DNA of 64,000 nucleotides from Sthenelais limicola (lineage: Eukaryota; Annelida; Polychaeta; Phyllodocida; Sigalionidae), in assembly GCA_942159475.1 (NCBI GenBank), contig OW804094.1, positions 127,334,755-127,398,754 on the forward strand. The letters are read 5' to 3'. Positions within the stretch are counted from its first letter, which is position 1; every line of letters begins with the position of its first letter. Position numbers and translations under genes: made by a program. This document shows positions 11,949-25,299 of the stretch, piece by piece. The notes under the pieces were generated by a model. The model ran no database searches, was not told the origin of the DNA, and saw only the letters and a program-made list of their open reading frames with translations.

Positions 11949-14900
11949 TATAGGCGGAGCAGGAGGATCGTTTCAATGGGAAGATCGTGTAGTGGGAGAA
12001 GTTGTGGGAATGGTGCAGGGCAGCAAACGGCATGGCCCTGGTGGTACCTGACGTGATGGAATTGGGGCCTGACCTAGTCACCACCGTGTCCTAGAAGTGG
12101 CGAGGACAGGCAGGGGGAAATATGTCCAGGAAATAGCCCTGGCTGGCCCGCTGACATAGCGTGACAGATGGTCGGGTGTGCTCATGCTCGTGCTTCACAT
12201 GGAAACACACGAGCCTGGCATCACCAGTCATTCAACGTGTCATGTGACAGACGCTCAACTGTACGCTGAGGCCCGCCAGGGGTCAGCCACCCCCCGAGGC
12301 GGAAGACAACTGCCCCCACCCCCACCTCTCATCCTTACACACTGGAGGAGCCGTGGAGGAAGAAGGAGAGGGGGCGGATGGGAGACACTGGGGGTCGCTG
12401 AGAATGTCAACAAACAATATCTTCTTCTCTTTAGATCACACACGGTGTTTCCCCAACCGCCCTGCGAATGGTTTGTTTTGGGACAACGGGTGTTCAGTTG
12501 TGTGTGTAGTGAGTGCACTTGTTATGCCCACCAAAATATTGGGATAAGTTTTCATAATAAAAATAACTTATGCAGGGAGAGGGCGGAGGTCGAGTGAGGG
12601 CGGAGTAATACAACTCCAGGGAGAGGAAGTATTGCAACTCTGATTAAATCAGAATATGATATTCATCTGAAGATGAAATTGAGTCAGTTGATGCTCACTT
12701 AATCTTTTTCCTCAACCTTCTTCCCCAAAGGCTAGTAACTTATATGTTATACTCTCTTCCGCTACATGGAGAGGAGGTAGGTAGGTTCCTGGGGCGTTAG
12801 TAAATAGATACAAATGGAAGCTATCAGACTATCCTGTCCGTTTCGGTCCTGAAAACATGTGCGAACTATAAAAAGACGGCACGTGCTCGGGATCTAAACT
12901 ATGAAGAGAGGAAGGGTATGGGGAAATGGCCGACTTAATGAGGGCGATTTGTCTGGCCGCGATTAGTCTTTGCGATTGGATATGTTCGCTTCCTGGTCCT
13001 GGTTCCAAGGGTCTTAGGGAAGGTCCCCAAGTGGTCTAAGCCCCCACTGGACTCCTGGTTGTTTGTTGGATCCCTTCCCGTCGCAATAAGTGGGGATGGG
13101 GTGATCAGGACAAATGTCCTGATCACCAAGGATCGCTCCTTGTGTCCCGCTGTGTTAAGAGGTCACGGGGGTCAAGACCATTAGTTCTTCCCCTCAGTGA
13201 TTTATGTATTGCCTGACCTCGTCCATGCACCCTCCCTCACCTCCGCACTCTTCTATCCGGGGCGGATCCGAGACGCCATACATGTGCCTTTAAAGCCAGA
13301 GCACCATAGCCAACATTAAAATGATAAATTCTGACATTTACCCGTCATATTTTAATCCAACTCCCAGCCGCCCGGATAAAACCCACCACTAGAATCGGAG
13401 GCCATCAATTTCAGTCAATTTCACCTCTTCCCTGCCATGGCAAACACTCGGGGGAAAAAGTCTTGTATACATAAGAAAGAGCAAGTTTTAAAATGCTAAC
13501 GCGCGGGGTTATTTACACCGCGACGTGGGTCTATTTTTGGGACTGGGTCAATATTGGAGCAGTATATTTTAAAGGGGCCACGAGTGGACACGTGGCCATG
13601 TTTACATAGTGTATGTTTATTGACGCTCGGGTCCCAGAGATGGGCCTAACCAATAATAGTGGCCATGTGTCGCCCCTTCTAATTAGTTTATGATGGCCGT
13701 GACCGGGCGGGCCCAGGTGGGGCCTATTGGCGCTGATGTAAGGGCTTCTGATAGCGCCCACATGCAAGGCAAGCATGCCCTTAATGCCCATCCACGTGAT
13801 CTGGCGCCTACCTGGCCTCCAGGTCCACAAGGGCACATGCTCCAGAGCAGGATACAATTTATGGCGGCTCTTGCACCTACATAAAAGTTAACCAGATCCA
13901 GTCAGGCCTTCAAATCTATAACAAGATGCCATTCCTTTGGCCCTGTCTCGGCGGCAATAATAGAGAAACAGTTGGAATTTACCATTATCGTTTATGGGGT
14001 CAACACCAATCGCTGGTGGACAAAAAGCAGGAGGGGCAAGAATAAAATTTCCCAGTTGATTATCCATAACTTAGCGTGTCAGTCCGGGTGGTGTTGTGTG
14101 TGAGCGGCTGAGGTAGAGATGGAATATTGCAGACACACTTATACCCCGTCCCAATCATCAGACCTGCATGAGGAATGGCACTAAACCCACGCCTAAATTC
14201 TCACCAACTTCTCTGGAGGAGGACTTTTCTATATTTTTATGCAGCTTTCACTGAGGGGAGCGACTCGTAAACTTTGACCCAGTTCTTGTATCCAGACGGA
14301 GCAGGAGACTTATCCATCTTCTCGTCCCGCTCAGGTACAGTTCCCCCTCAGCGCATGATGGCCATGACAGAGACCTTGATTTTTCTCCGGAGAGACACAC
14401 ATGTGTTTTTCTGCAGCCTTGCCATATTTTCTGCACTCTAAATACGCTTAGAGCCAGACCCATGTACGCGCTACCTACATCATATGTGGATACTTGATAG
14501 CAGTCAAGTGGGCATTAATGGGATTGTTATGGCTTCAGTTAAAATAACCACGCTAAAATTTTACCAGAAGAGGGATGGGTCCGTGGGGAGAATCATTCCT
14601 ATAGTCCATCATAATGTGGTATATGGCTTTAGGGCTCATACTTGGGATAACAGTGGCCGCACACTATATAATCTGTTATTTGAACCCCTGCTGTTTTAAC
14701 CATCTTCAGTATTTGTATGGCGGTCTCATTAAACCAATACAGCACCGACATGATAAGGCCCCTTGTTCTGTCACAACAGTTTCATGCACCATAACGTATC
14801 TAAGCGGTTGCAATGAAGACCAGATGTGGACAAGAAACTCCCATTGAATAACACAAGTATCACACCTTTTTATCCCATTAAGTGCCTGACTCGGTTTATT

Positions 14901-16040
14901 CCGCCAATTCCCACTAGAATGTACACCGAATCATGCTAACCGGGCTTCAAAGAATTGTTTGAGCATTGCCCACATAACTGACTAAAAAAAGTCCTCATAA
15001 TACCCTGCAATAAGCCTGCCACTCTCCGTGAGACGGCCATAATGTTGATACTTGAGGTTTTACTCAGGTAATTACCTCGACTAGTTTAGGGTGGGTGGAT
15101 ATACTCTTCTCCCCAACTCTACCTATACTCCCTCTCCTGCTCTCTTTTCCATCTCAGCCTCTCTACTCCTCTCCAGGGCTGCACGGCCTAGATTGTCTTG
15201 TGCAGATTGAATGGTGAGGGCTTGGGAAAGGTGGTAGAAGATGGACCCTCCTGTCTAGCGTTCAGACAAGGCGAGCCTTGGGTGACACAGTAAAGTTTAT
15301 CCCACTTCAGGTGCGGATCTCCCCCGCAGGCAACTTGGGGAGATCGCGCCCGCCTTATTAAATCACTCTTAACAGTGACAATAAGTACTATCTCCCCTGT
15401 CCAAGAGATGACTTCAAAACTATGTAGGAAACCAAGGCTGGCTGCCTAACCCACTGACAGCATGTCAGTCTAGACACTATTCCCTCTAGAATTACTCCGA
15501 TCTATTTGAACTCGGGTTTCATGGCTGCTACAAGAACAAATTTGATTACTTTACCGGCAGCTTTGTATTTTTTTATTTTCATATAGTTACTGCACTTATA
15601 TCCCGGACAAGAAACATATGTTACAAGTACTTGGTAATACTCGAACATGTGTTCGGAACCAGGAACTATTTACTTTCATACAGGGGACTCAAGCCTTATG
15701 TATATTTGCTGGCGGTGGACATCGAATCAATCATGTCATCTCACCCAGGCATGTATTCAATTTTCTGGGGAGTTAATAATATGGGAGAGACAGTGAATAT
15801 TTACACGTCTCTCTCATCAATAACTTCCCTCGAAGTACATGCCATGTTACCCACCCAAGGCTTTGGATAGAAAGATAGTAGAGAAGAAAAGAATTCCCAT
15901 CTCAAGCCCACTTAATTTTTGTTCTCCATGGGGCATCTCTCATCGACTTGGTAGGCCCGTAGGGCAATTTATTTCTGACTTTCACTTGGGGTTTATGCAC
16001 GTGAACTTTGATCTAAAGAAGTAACCGCTTGTCACATGCT
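11949..16040. other. Non-coding, repeat-poor stretch
   Basis: I find no exon. Apart from short C/G-rich runs near 12300-12370 the stretch is free of recognisable repeats and has balanced composition. That makes it a candidate for conserved non-coding sequence, which I cannot test without alignment. Confidence 0.3.
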
Positions 16041-16120
16041 TGAGGTGGCGTAGTGGAAAGGGGACTAACCCGTGCGACGTTAGCTACCACTCAACCGTTG
16101 TACATGGCTGAAAACAAAGG
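16041..16120 (+). repeat. Weak tRNA-like / SINE-head relic
   Basis: The motif TGGCGTAGTGG at about 16046-16056 matches the internal pol III A-box consensus and is followed by GGGACTAACCCGTGCGAC, which resembles the D-to-anticodon part of tRNA-derived SINEs. No B-box (GGTTCRANNCC) follows at the expected distance, so it is at best a decayed fragment. Confidence 0.2.
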
Positions 16121-19100
16121 TGCATAGGAAAGAGAACCAACCATTATGCATAATTAACTCTATTGCAACAGATGTCTATGTATATTGTGATATTGATATA
16201 TGCGCTCTTTGTCCGATTAAAAAAGTTTGCCTGGCTCTGCTAATTTGAATATGAATTTTGTAGTAGAGTCACTCGCCTTGCTAAGTTCCTCACTTTAAAT
16301 AATCTTTTATCCACTTTGTCTACATGCAGAGGCGATAAATGTCAAATTAGGACATATGACGAAATATGTTATGATCTGGAAAGTGGTTTACTGGCTATTA
16401 TCTAAATGCCCTTATTCCTCGTAAAACTACAAATGTGTTTACTTATCTTGCCTATTCGTCTAGCAAGTCCCATCATACTCTGGGCCAAGGCCAGGGGGTT
16501 TTATGAAATGGAACAAATGTTTAAGAGCGGACATGGTGTATCTGCCAATAATATAATGTAAAGTAGACGCATGTCAGGAAGGGCTTTCCATGATGTGTCA
16601 GGGCAGCACCTGTTCCAGTGTGACGTGTCACTGGTGATGTCGTTACGTCATGAGAGATTCTCTACGAGGGGCAGATTAACGTATAGCGATATGACAGCTG
16701 CTCTCGCTATACTTAATACATAACCTGTACCCCACCCATACAAACCTATAGCTTTCTCCCTCCACATGTGTTTATTGATTGTACTGAGAGCCAATGTCAC
16801 TTATTTTGATAGCCATGTTAGTGTAAAGAGGTGGGTGGGAGAAAGTAATTATCTTCGCGAGTCACCGAACATTTAGGTTATGAAAGTATAGCCTGGAGAT
16901 ATGTCACAATTATCCATGCCCTGTGACATTTTATGTGAATATACTCGACACCTCATACACGTGATACCTTAGCCAGGTATAATTTAATTCTAATAGCAGT
17001 TAATGTGAATAAATTTCTGATTTGTTTGTATATATAATAATATGTGGCTTCTTTGCATTCGCCACTTGAAAGGAAGACGCGTAGTGAAGAAGTAAATGAC
17101 TTCTTCCCCCTAGGAAGGCCAGGAAGGCTGCTAGCTTTGAATGTGGCAAAAGCTGTGCTCCACTCAAAGGACGTCATCAGCGGGTGGATTCATATTCCCT
17201 GCCATAATTCTAACCCGAGAATTGCCTCTGCCATGGATGTGTCCCCCTCCCTGAGTTTATATGCAAGTTTTTCTTGCTGCTGGCACTTTCCCCCGTGATC
17301 TATGGGTTGTGAGGACTCCCCAGGAAGTGGCAGTCGATCCCCTGATTCCCCTCCCTACTCCTGTACATGGTGATCTACTGTTATGGCCTCCTCCAGTCGC
17401 CCCCCTCCCCCTCCCCTCCGCTCTAACAGAACCTTGAGACACCCCCGCCCCCCGGGGCCAGGGCGGACCGAAGTGGGGACCTTACAACCACGGGCGCACC
17501 TCGCCAATATGGTCACGCAGCTTTTATACCCGTGCTGTCACAGTGTAATAAATTTGTGGCACGGGTTTTTCATTAAGGACTTAATATAGCCCCCGGCTGC
17601 TGGCCAGAGCGATCACCGACTCCGGACATTATTGCCGATAACATGCAATGTTTCCGAGGGTTTTTTACAAGGCACGGGGGCTATCGGTTACAGGGAGCAA
17701 TCCTCCTTCTTTTTCAGGTCAGGTCCTAAATGCGCAAAACCTCTTCCAAGCCCAGCTAAAAATGGAGTGTGGCCCTTTGCAAGGGCATAAAGGGGTCTCA
17801 GCAGGAGCCGTAGACCTCCCATTTGGGCTTCCTCCGCCGGGTGGAAACCCTAAAATTTTATTCTCGGGATGGGACCCATTTTAGCGTTGTTGATGGCCCA
17901 AAGGTGAAAAGACAATGCAGTGCAACTATTCGCGCTCTTAGCCTAGACACTCGGCTTGCCACCAACTCAGCAATGCCGCCAACGTCCCACATGACATATT
18001 GGTCGTAAGGACTAGTTTATAGGTTGATTATGGCACATTCACATGCCCTCAATGATTTCCCCCTTTTTTGCAACTTATCCACGCGCTCAATCCTCTGGCT
18101 GTCTATAAAACCCAAAAAGGACTAAAGTGGGGCTGGCAGATGACATACACAAGCAAGGGAAAGATGCAAAGGCAGCTTGCTTCCTGCCAATGCAAAATGT
18201 TCAAAGCCATTTTTGTCATTTTTTGACCTCATAATAGCTTGGAGAATAGGGAACTTATAATCTGAACTGGGAGCTGGGCTACTTTTCTTTGTTGCCCCGT
18301 TAATATGCAAATTTTGCCGAGTGAGCAATTAGCGCTTGAGTTGACTGTGGATGGGGTGTCAGAGGCTGGGAGGTGGTAACGTTTATATGCAGAGTCGGTG
18401 TTTGTCGGGCAGAAAGGGCGGACCAGGACGGGGACAGGGGGGAGACTCGGGGCCGGGGCTTTTGTGGCCACCATTCATCGTATGCAAACCCGAAGAATGG
18501 GACCACTGGCCATCAACATTGACCTAATGACCCAGCGACCTGCACTAGCCACTACTATGTAAATTACTGTTACACTCATTACTAAAACCACCGATGTCGC
18601 TAGCCAAACAAAGGCATTGCCCCCTCCTCGTTCACCAAAACATTTAGATTAGTTGTTTTGCTTTGCTTGTGCAATAAAACCCGGGTGGGATACACATATG
18701 CATGCCCTATTTGGTCTAAACCCACCTAGCATAACGCCTGTAGTGGTTGCCCTTGCTGCGTGTGCAAATAATACTGCTTGCGCAACCACTGTAGTACAAT
18801 TTGACATGGGCTCGTACAGTAAAGTTAGCCTGAGGAGGACATGGGTCATTTATGTAATACACATTCCACTTATATCTCTCAAGGGGAGAGGCTGCGGTGC
18901 GCGCGAGGGTAAACTAAACAGGGAATATTTGTCCCTAAACTCACTTTAGTATACTACTTGAAAGGGGGATTGTGCGAGCCATGTGGACCAATGGCTTCTG
19001 TATGGGGTGCTAGGACCAGGTGGTGAATGAGTGGAAGGTGTGGGATAGAGCGGGCGGGGGTGGATAGAGAGGGGTGGTTCTACTGATGGGGGTGGGGTAG

Positions 19101-20662
19101 AGTCTGTACCCCTCTAGTACTTGTGGGCAGCTGTCGCACCCATAACACGGGCAATATCAGCAGATGGGACGGTAGAAACACAATCGCCATCATTATCTTT
19201 AGACCCAGCTAATTTTGGTCGGAGGTGGACATAAATTGTTTTTGTTTAGTGACAATTATTCGGGTTAGATCGATCACCTACACCTACTGCTATGATTAAT
19301 GCTGGCAATTCTTCCAGCCGACAATCCCTCCATTGCCTTCTAATAGGATTTCACTAGGAACCCCTTCATTACCGAGCCCTCCCCATTTCATGTTCCCCAT
19401 TTAAATGAACGCCTAATTGGATATCCAATTCTGGACTACTTCTAATGCACATTATAGCCCTTAATATGATTTCATGTTGGCCCTTATGGTAAGTGGTCGC
19501 GCCTGGCTGACTAGATTATGTCTGGAGCAGTCGTAGTTATTCGTTACAGAGCTCTCCCTCTCCCTTTCTCTCCCTATAGTAGCTAACAGCATGGAACCGT
19601 TCCATGTTTAGATATGCTTCTCTCTTATGTTGGGAAAGTACAAAGACATAAGGAAAGGCCATGATCCCCGATCCATGAAGCTTCTTCCCAAAATAAAAGG
19701 AGGACCATGAGGGAGGGTGTCTGTGAGGTGGTTACCTACACCCCCCACTACCCTATACATGTACACCACTACCCTTCTTACTCTATCAGACACTGTTGGC
19801 ACTCGAGGCCTCCCTATGGTTATTATGATGCCATCTTGGCTTGCCCCGCTGGCACTGAAATCCAGGATGCATACATTCATGTATACATACATGTCACCTG
19901 GGGAAAATGGGTCACGAATCTTGGTAATGAGTTTGTAATTACAGTTTCCCCCCTGAAGATAGCTATCAATTACATAAATTAAGATCGTTTCAAGCAGAGG
20001 AGAGATAATTTTGTTTTTCAGTTCGATCAGATTGTCTCCTGGCATATACAATTTATATAACGATGTTAAAAAGTGTTCATCCTTCTTTTTCACCTGTACT
20101 AGGATGATTGCCATAGACTGATATTATTATTTCGATCGGATAAACTCTCTAGGGATGTTGCGAACTACTTATGAATACGTGCACACAATGAAGGAACAGT
20201 GTGACAGTTGCGAGTTAAGTGTATAATCAATGGACAAGGTGTGTGTATGTGTGTGCGTGCGACTTGGTAGTTTGAGACCCCATCTTCACTACTAGTGTGT
20301 GGTTTATGATAGACTAAATACGCATGTATACACATCATCATCTATATAAAACTATGCCATGCTACTGCTGCATCACCTCACCTGACATTACCTGTGCCTC
20401 AACTGTGGCATATTTAACCTGTATATAATATAGTATACCTATAGATATCCGCCACCGATAACGTATCCATGCTCCAATATACATATAGGGAGCCAATCCT
20501 GATGTATGCAGATGACAGTCCAATTCTGCTCCTTTTTTTTCTTTTTTCTTTTTTTTGTTTTACTCTAAAGCAATAAAAAGAATGCAATAGGCCTGTGGAC
20601 CTCTTTACACCATTTATGTTACACGATTCCTTCACTCACTCATTCGTGATGCCTGTATTATT
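16121..20662. other. Non-coding, repeat-poor stretch with some regulatory-looking motifs
   Basis: No exon recognised. Around 16615-16636 a hairpin-like segment (CCAGTG ... CACTGG) encloses TGACGTGTCA and is followed by TTACGTCATGA, both bZIP/CRE-like. Around 18300 there is TTAATATGCAAATTTTG with a perfect octamer. A minus-strand frame of 168 codons at 19608-20114 is long but not beyond chance for this much sequence and resembles nothing I know. Confidence 0.3.
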
Positions 20663-21325
20663 TTGTCTCTGTGCGTTTTTATGTACGGATCCACACAATT
20701 GACTCATATATATTGCGATGTATTCGTCAATGGGAAAAGTTCAACAGGTTGTCATGTCAAGTACAAATACCAAAGGGGAATTTACAGCATATTATTGCCA
20801 ATTATGAATGATAGATTGGCAAGAACATATCAATTTGACTTGATTCGTTATGGTTGGTGGCTGCTTCTAATGCCTGAATTTCAATGCGACAATTTTGGAA
20901 TAATGAATACTAATATGTGCCCTGATCACCAGAGCAATTACGCCATATACATGGGACACGTATGCAAAGGTCTATATATAAATGGGCACAAACTGGCCAA
21001 TATTAAAGGTTTCGCTTCTTCTTCCCTTGTCTTTGTATTTCCCATGACAACCGAGCCAAGCTTGATCATAATGTCTACCTTGTCTAATAGTGGCCACAAG
21101 TGGTCCCGACTAAACAGAGCAGAATTAATCACCAGTAGAAAAATACCTCAACCTGTCCCTTTGTACCTATCCGCCGTTTCCTTGACATGCAATCGCCATA
21201 ATGTTTTCTCTTGTAGAAAGTCCGCCGTACCTGTGAATATAAGGTCTCGTGGAATAATCCCTTGTTATTCGCCCCTAACACACTTTTTTTTACTCCATTT
21301 AAGGCGGTGTCTTTTAAAGGCATAA
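20663..21325 (+). other. Unexplained 220-codon open reading frame
   Basis: This is the longest open frame in the window that is not explained by a repeat or by biased composition. The listed start is a TTG. The first ATG is six codons in, and the frame runs to a TAA. The predicted protein is mixed in composition, rich in Ser, Leu and Cys, with no clear signal peptide, transmembrane block or known motif, and I do not recognise any family. By a rough estimate (about 6% stops per codon at this composition) a frame this long would be expected roughly 0.01 times in six frames of 64 kb. It could be a lineage-specific single-exon gene, a decayed transposon fragment, or chance. Confidence 0.2.
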
Positions 21326-24257
21326 ACATTTCCTTTTTTTACGCTTCACTCGAATCTCACTTTTGAACCGCGGGTTAAATTGAGGGAGGAATAGCAATAT
21401 AGGTGGTTCTTTCATTGTGCGAAATTGAATGAATTCCATAAACATAAGGAGTGTTAGGTCAGCGGAGAGGGGCTGGGCAAGGGATTGTTCCACGAGGCGA
21501 GGCTATTCTAGACACCTGTAATTAGAGAACACCTGAGTTGGCAGAGTGTCAGTCCATACGATAACCACGGTGTATCTTCGCAAACTTTACATATATCGTA
21601 TAATACACTAACAGTATCTACTTCAGGGCTAAGTAAAACTTTCTTGAGACATATGGGATTTGTTTGATGGTCCCGTTTCAAAAAGGAAAAGTAATACCAT
21701 TGAATTACACTGATATACAACACCACGACAGATTCCAGTTCAAAGCTTTAATGAACACTTGTTTCATAACTTTCTTGGCATAATTATTATTGAAGTAAAA
21801 CAACGGTACCAGTAGAGGTGGACGGGTAGTATTAAATTCCCTGGCTTAGTGTCAGTTCATTGATTAATGTATAGGTAAGAATAGGCTTCATTTTCGGCCT
21901 TTGTTATTTTTGGTAAATGAGTTTTGAATAATACGTTGTTGATGGTGACGAAAAGCCTGTGCCAGGTGTCTTTTCACCAGCTTTTGTGTGTGCACGGTCG
22001 GTTTAGCTTTCCTTTGAAGGGAAGAAGAGATGGAAGAAGGAGGCAGGGTTTGGAACCCTGTGGAGGTCATCAAGATGTCGAGAGAGGGTAGAGACAGTCC
22101 TGGCTTTCGCCTTTCACAACTGGCCAAAACTTGCAACAAAGGGTTGGCGAAGTTATGGCGCGATCTGTTACTGTGTAGCAATGTCGCGCATCATGCGAAT
22201 ACCAGGGGACTCAATTAAATGCTTTCTTTGCTGGCATCCACTTTTAGCGATTCACAATGTGAAAGGCTTTTGCGTGGCATTCTTGGCATGGACATCTGGA
22301 CGATACAATTACTATTAATAGAGACGACGACGTCTTATGTTAAATTATGCAATCTTTTTATTGCTCCCATACTTTGGTCACGAAAGCTCCCATGCTTCTA
22401 TTTTCTTTTCTGGTCAAACGTACATCCATGTTTTTGTCAGGCGAAGTGTCCTGACCTGTGTCCAACATTTGGCACAGGTTCTGGCATGGTTGGGGAGTCT
22501 TTTGAGATACAGGTGCCAGAGTGCAGAACCTGTTTCTTGGTATCCAACAGAGACCCTGTATGAGGGTTGGAGCCAAGAGGCCGGGTGTCCCACAACCACA
22601 GGATCACGATAATCTGGATTATAATCCAATTCTGTGTCTTAGGCCAGCAAGGGGCCAGTGATTACTATGAGGTCTCTATGACGTCCGCAGTACGGGGCAA
22701 TGCCCAACCAAGTGTTTCAATACGGGTGCACTAAATGTCTATAATGGCAACTTATTTCAAATGGAAAACAAAATAGGGGATTGGCACAAACTACATGGCA
22801 GGAGGTCGAATTAAAATACGAAAACTAAAACAGGTTATAGGATTTCTACTACATTGAAAGTAATGGATTAGGGAAAGGAATCATAGGAATGAGCCCAGCT
22901 GAGCGTATGAAAAAAATGTGTTGCAAGAATCAAATCGCTAATTCTGAGTAATAATGTTTCATAAGAACGAAATGGGCATAAGCAACGGTACTGATAATTT
23001 GACGTAAATAATTCATGAACAAAGAAAAAATATAGCTCAAATAATTATATTCTGTGTGCATTGAAATGAACTTTTTGATTATGTGAATGTCCAAAAAGCA
23101 AAAGAATATAACATGAAATATTCAAAACTGAAAGAATATTAAGAACTGTCTAACTTATATGAATTGGTTAATACACTGGGACATTTATGTTTCACTATAG
23201 AAAAAGGAACCTTAACCACCGTTAGAAATTAATAAATAATATTATATTGGTCTCAATTGAGCGCAAAAAAAAATATTGGGAATGTATTGATTGGATCAAA
23301 GCAAAACTAATCAACGTAATGGGAACGGGGTAGAACTAAATAAGGTGAACGTTATACATAATGTATTGTATTAAAATGACTCATACTATACAGAATATAA
23401 ACGCAGTCATGAAAGTAGCCCATCCGTTATTATTGGCCATACATGGGAAACTGCGACCCACAACAAATAAACATCTGTGCACTGTTGTACCAATATTAGT
23501 CGTGTCGATATCGACAGGCAAAGGAATATAAGTAACACATTGACCATCTACTGGCTCCTGAAATTGGCTTGTCAATAATTGCCACGTCATATATTTTCAA
23601 AATTAGAGCCCTCCAATTTACTTCGTACTTCGTATGCTAAAGCAATTTTTCTTCCCATGTGATAATCTTTGATATAAGGTTGTTCTGCTGAAACGTTTTG
23701 TTTGTTTGCGTATTAAATAATATGACAAATAATTGACAGGCCAAAGTTGATGATGTATGATGGGTATGGCTATGTAATATCGTTTGGCTATATAATATGT
23801 AAATTATATATATAATATCTTCCTGATGAAACACACAATAATGTCATAATGAAGGATGCAGTCAGTATAGTAGAAATAATAATAATTATGATAAGAGACA
23901 ACATGGATCGAGTGTCCAAAAGAAAACCAAAACTACCCAAGCTACGCTGAGCCCATGTCACGGCTGGTGCAACATGAGTCCAATAATTGTGTGATTTGTA
24001 AGAATGTAAATAACAAATAAAGCATCACATTGTTGGTAAAAAAAAGAGGGGACAGTTTATTTTGTGTTTGTCCATTAGTTATGACTGCCCCCTCTCTTTT
24101 AGGTAACAAAACAATGTAGGCAACATTCACAGGGCATGACTGTCACAGTAGCTAAATAAACTGCCAATGCCAAATTAATTAAACAAGAATTGAAAATGTA
24201 CTAATTATAAGGAACAAAGAAGCAAACAAAATAATAAACAAAATGTGTAGACGTTAC
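21326..24257. other. Non-coding stretch, AT-rich after 22.7 kb; possible first intron of the minus-strand gene
   Basis: No exon found. At 22610-22627 three bicoid/Otx-type homeodomain sites abut (TAATCT, GGATTA, TAATCC). From about 22.7 to 24.2 kb the sequence is AT-rich with no recognised repeats. If the ATG exon at 24258-24278 is real, this stretch is the beginning of its first intron. Confidence 0.35.
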
Positions 24258-24278
24258 CTTTCTTCGCTCTTTGGGCAT
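24258..24278 (-). CDS. Putative first coding exon of an unidentified gene (MPKERRK...)
   Basis: On the minus strand an ATG in a good context (A at -3, ACCAACCATGC) opens the frame M-P-K-E-R-R-K, followed immediately by a consensus splice donor, AAG|gtaacg. The exon therefore ends in phase 0. Upstream on the minus strand lies about 1 kb of UTR-like sequence and then a CpG-richer, CT-rich region that could be a promoter. The remaining exons must lie at lower coordinates, perhaps beyond position 1, and I could not find them. Seven residues do not identify a family. The basic N-terminus is reminiscent of nuclear regulators such as Jarid2 (vertebrate start MSKERPKR), but that is only a hint. The frame remains open upstream of the ATG without an obvious better start. 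Possible but unproven. Confidence 0.35.
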
Positions 24279-25299
24279 GGTTGGTGACGGTTTTAGCTTC
24301 AAGAGCTGGGTATAGAATAATTTGAAGAACTCAAGGAACTGATGGTAAAATAAGACAGTTAGTATGTATATATGTATACGTGGTGTATAGATATATATGT
24401 AGGAACAGCAGGCGTGGAGATAGACCAAGCTGAACTGAAGACCAGGCTCGGACTAGACCAGCTGATGGCAGGAGCAATGTAGTAATAGTATGGCACCCCT
24501 GTATCAAGGTGTACACAGATGGTACGGCTGAGGAGGCAGAGTCCACGTCCGAAAACTCTGTCAGCTGCAGCCGAGTGGGGCTCTTAAGAGACTACTGAAC
24601 CTAATGCTCTCTCACCACTTGTGCCAAAATGCTGTTGATGATGACAATGCGGCAAGCTTTATGGCTCGCTGTGTAGCCTATTGCTGTCCGATGCACTGGA
24701 TTGTTGTTGTTGTCCTGGGAAGGGACAGGCTGAAAAACTGAAACCTCGTGGCCCACACTTGGACCTCTCTCTCTCTCTGCTGGGCTTCCTCACACTCACC
24801 CTCTGTGCTTTGGTATATTAGAGTGGGCAAAGCACCTGTGCGTATGCGGGCGCTGGGAAGCTGACAAGTCCTGAGGGGGGACTTGCAGAGGGAGAGCTTT
24901 CTAGTAGTGATACAAGCCCCGAGAGAACTTACTTTGATGGTGTGGTGGGACTAGCAGTGAGAGGGAGAGAGAGAGTTGTGGCTACCCACGTGCGTCAGTT
25001 TTCCTGAAGAGAAGTAGGTAGGGGATGATGATGATGGTATAGGGTGGGTTTAAGATAAGCTGTAGTTGTAGGAGCTCCTGTAGCAGCCGTCTGTGCTCAA
25101 GTGAAGAACTTTCTCAACTACTCTCTGCTCCGTCCAGGTAGATCGCTGGAAGAAGTAAAAGTTTAGACTTGGGGTGCAGTCAGTCGGTAGTAGATGTGGC
25201 CTGCCGGAGGGGAGAAGCTGAACTGGTTGGGCTGAGTAATCGCGCCTCTCGTTATACACACACACTCTCTGTATGCTGTCACGCAGTGAGGTTGCCTCT
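24279..25299 (-). other. Putative 5' UTR of the MPKERRK gene
   Basis: Reading on the minus strand toward the ATG at 24278, this stretch holds CT-rich runs (for example 24768-24780 and 24960-24976 as seen on the plus strand) and no long open frame. This is UTR-like composition. There could be further untranslated exons and introns inside it; cDNA would be needed to delimit them. Confidence 0.25.

Noticed and set aside
18301..18320. Octamer motif ATGCAAAT, also at about 43516 and 57254
   Set aside because: Three perfect octamers in 64 kb on both strands is near chance expectation.
19608..20114. 168-codon minus-strand open frame
   Set aside because: No family resemblance, no splice or promoter context, and a length that can occur by chance in six frames of 64 kb.
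20494..20535. ILMYADDSPILL peptide resembling the reverse-transcriptase YADD motif
   Set aside because: The frame is short, and none of the neighbouring reverse-transcriptase blocks (such as the QGSPLSP region) can be found upstream in any frame. Most likely chance.
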